Assembly: GCA_031270075.1 (NCBI GenBank)
Contig: JAISYG010000031.1
Location: 1-32,726, forward strand
Direction: 5' to 3'
Origin: Dysgonamonadaceae bacterium
Lineage (GTDB): Bacteria; Bacteroidota; Bacteroidia; Bacteroidales; Azobacteroidaceae
DNA: 32,726 nt
The notes under the pieces were generated by a model. The model was not told the origin of the DNA. It saw nothing but the letters and a program-made list of their open reading frames with translations, and ran no database searches. The translations under genes and the position numbers were made by a program. Shown here piece by piece: positions 30,973 through 32,726 of the stretch. Within the stretch, counting starts at the first letter, position 1, and every line of letters starts with the position of its first letter.

Positions 30973-31584
30973 CTAAAGCAAATCGTCCTGCGATACGAGA
31001 TTGTTGAAAACGGCATAAACGGTTAAGCCGGAAACCGTCTTGATGCCGGTTTTTTTGGTAATGTTCTTGCGGTGCGAGATAACCGTGTGAATGGAAATGC
31101 AATGTTTGTTGGCGATTTCTTTATTCGTCAACCCTTTCGCTACCGATACAAGGATTTCTTTTTCCCTGTCGGATAAATCAATATTGTCGACGGCATTTCC
31201 ATTGTGTTGAACAAATGTTTGGGCTATCCGTTGCAATTTTTTCCGCATTTTGGAACTATCATCATAAATATTCAGCACGCCGGCGAAATCGTCAAGCGTT
31301 CCGCTATGAACATATCCGTAATGGATAGCCACAATGATAGCATCGAGGTAATCGGAAAACAAATCCCTCACGGAAAACGGCCGGTGAAAGTTGATAATAG
31401 CGGGATTGAGCAGGATAATATCAAACGGTTTATCTTCCGTTTTGTTTTGGAACGCCTGAAAATCGCAATACATACCGCTTACCGCAAATTCGGTATTTTC
31501 TTCGAGTATTTTCTTCATGCCCTGCCGGATAACGGGCGATGGCTCGATAATAATTATCCGGTTCTTATTGGAACAGTTCATCAA
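30973..31584 (-). CDS. LuxR-type response-regulator-like transcription factor with degenerate receiver
   Basis: 203 aa. C-terminal LSDREKEILVSVAKGLTNKEIANKHCISIHTVISHRKNITKKTGIKT. Receiver-like N-terminus has IIIEPS and LLNPA where the acidic pocket and phospho-Asp are expected. Confidence 0.85.
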   Translation of the reverse strand: MMNCSNKNRIIIIEPSPVIRQGMKKILEENTEFAVSGMYCDFQAFQNKTEDKPFDIILLNPAIINFHRPFSVRDLFSDYLDAIIVAIHYGYVHSGTLDDFAGVLNIYDDSSKMRKKLQRIAQTFVQHNGNAVDNIDLSDREKEILVSVAKGLTNKEIANKHCISIHTVISHRKNITKKTGIKTVSGLTVYAVFNNLVSQDDLL

Positions 31585-32270
31585 AGAGTCTTTTCAATTT
31601 GTTCGACCAAAGCAATTAATATTTGGTCTTCCAGTAAAGTATGCTTGCTTAAATCCGATTCAAATAAAAACAAATCAATCAAAACATTCCGGCATTTTTC
31701 AATGGCGCATTCCGGTGGAAGGTACTTGATGATGATATTTTTCAAATCACTCAACGCCGCATTGAGATTGCTGTGATTCCGTTCGTATTCTTTGATTTTG
31801 TATTGCCCGGTTTTTCCTCCTTCAAGCAATTTCTTGATATATGGAAATACGATTTGTTCTTCATAATCAAAATGGGTAATCAGTTCCTGACGGTATTTTC
31901 CGCAAAATTCCATTAACATTTTGCCGTGTTTCACTTGACTGGTATCGGTCAGATTCAGCACTTGCGCGATTACTTTGGGCATTCGGTTATTGAGATAATC
32001 CTGGTGCGCATTGCGTAAATACTGCATTAAGTCGTTCAGCGGAAGTTGCATCAAAATAGATGCATCGGGGAAATAGTTTTCAAATGTGTATAAGTTACAA
32101 ACCAGCAGGAACAGAGAAACCGAAATACCGTTTTTTTCGCACACTTGTTTTACCGTACTTTCTCCTAAACCAAGACTCAAACCAAAACACGGGAAAACAT
32201 ACAGCAGCCGGTAATTGGTAAGCACCAAGTCCGCTACTTTCATTTTTTCGGAGAATACACCGTGATTCAT
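31581..32270 (-). CDS. Hemerythrin (HHE) domain protein with degenerate ScdA/RIC-like N-terminus
   Basis: 229 aa. MKVADLVLTNYRLLYVFPCFGLSLGLGESTVKQVCEKNGI; candidate metal ligands in AHQDYLNNRMP, HFDYEEQIVFPY, NHSNLNAAL and HTLLEDQIL. ATGA overlap with the LuxR gene. Confidence 0.82.
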   Translation of the reverse strand: MNHGVFSEKMKVADLVLTNYRLLYVFPCFGLSLGLGESTVKQVCEKNGISVSLFLLVCNLYTFENYFPDASILMQLPLNDLMQYLRNAHQDYLNNRMPKVIAQVLNLTDTSQVKHGKMLMEFCGKYRQELITHFDYEEQIVFPYIKKLLEGGKTGQYKIKEYERNHSNLNAALSDLKNIIIKYLPPECAIEKCRNVLIDLFLFESDLSKHTLLEDQILIALVEQIEKTL

Positions 32271-32297
32271 ACTGTTTTAATTGAAGATAATTGAACG

Positions 32298-32305
32298 CAA
32301 AGGTA
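32298..32305 (-). promoter_or_regulatory. Putative -7 element for the hemerythrin/LuxR pair
   Basis: CAAAGGTA on plus = TACCTTTG on minus, 28 bp upstream of the ATG at 32270; no well-spaced -33 box. Confidence 0.45.
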
Positions 32306-32376
32306 AGAAAAATAGTTGAAGAAATGTATTTAATTCAAACTTTTCTACCGCGCGCTGTAAAAAGTTTGGTACAAAA

Positions 32377-32407
32377 TTTGATATACTAAAAAAAAGAATT
32401 ATCTTTG
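32377..32407 (+). promoter_or_regulatory. Bacteroidota promoter of the right-edge RNA/leader
   Basis: TTTG (32377-32380), N19, TATCTTTG (32400-32407). Confidence 0.65.
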
Positions 32408-32412
32408 ACCCG

Positions 32413-32706
32413 TAAAAATCGCTTAATAACAGCGAATTATATAAAACATTTTACAATAACAGTTACAAAAGAAACGCAAGAAAGCATGTACGGAAACAAG
32501 AGAAATAGGTATATCGGCAGGGGGATACACTCCCGGGTCGTCGTGCGGGATAACCGGATGAAGCTGCCGACACCCCCTAATTTAATTGCGATTAAGCAAG
32601 TTGTGCGAAAATATCTCTGCTTCAATCGATTGAAGCAAGTGAAGGAATAGCAATAAGTCCGTTCGGTATTCTTCCTGTTGGGAAGCAAAACCGGACGGTT
32701 TTTTTT
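32413..32706 (+). ncRNA. Candidate structured small RNA or 5' leader of unknown class
   Basis: Bounded by a consensus promoter and a strong intrinsic terminator. Contains possible pseudoknot arms TCGGCAG/CTGCCGA and GGGG/CCCC, plus a 20-bp palindrome TGCTTCAATCGATTGAAGCA (32618-32637). Confidence 0.4.
32657..32706 (+). terminator. Intrinsic terminator
   Basis: gtccgttcggtattcttcc-tgtt-gggaagcaaaaccggac hairpin, then ggtttttttt. Confidence 0.75.
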
Positions 32707-32726
32707 ATGAACAATTTAACACCTAA

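Noticed and set aside
30846-31016. 57-aa N-terminal extension of the HmuR-like ORF
   Set aside because: No signal peptide at 31016; a proper signal sequence starts at 30845, and the extension overlaps the promoter-bearing intergenic region.
32514-32577. HDV-like ribozyme, HEARO/omega RNA, retron ncRNA or group II intron fragment
   Set aside because: The pseudoknot order lacks the extra P3/P4 elements of HDV, and no IscB, RT or domain V is visible in the window. Left as an unclassified structured RNA pending Rfam.

Overview
Bacteroidota-type (Bacteroidales-like) chromosomal window, with TAnnTTTG promoters, SusC/D proteins and T9SS sorting domains. From left to right: (1) the 5' part of a minus-strand SprB-like repeat surface protein, open at the window edge and missing from the supplied ORF track; (2) a starch-utilisation (Sus-like) locus in a rearranged order: DUF6377 regulator, SusC, SusD, SusE, CBM48-GH13 lipoprotein, SusA-type GH13, SusB-type GH97; (3) a BspA-like LRR protein with a T9SS C-terminal domain; (4) a DUF6261 gene behind a long leader made of four 43-bp tandem repeats, driven by a near-perfect Bacteroidota promoter; (5) DUF3127, helix-hairpin-helix and LolD-like housekeeping genes; (6) a hmu-type heme operon (HmuR, two HmuY paralogues, the CobN-like HmuS, HmuT/U/V) with a KilA-N gene inserted between hmuS and hmuT and carrying a perfect 32-bp palindrome; (7) a translationally coupled hemerythrin/LuxR pair with degenerate sensor motifs; (8) a candidate structured RNA or leader (promoter, pseudoknot-like core, 20-bp palindrome, terminator) at the right edge. 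The best candidates for something new are the 43-bp repeat leader with ATGA coupling to DUF6261, the palindrome-bearing KilA-N insertion in the heme operon, and the right-edge structured RNA. All functional assignments are from reading the sequence; no database search was run.
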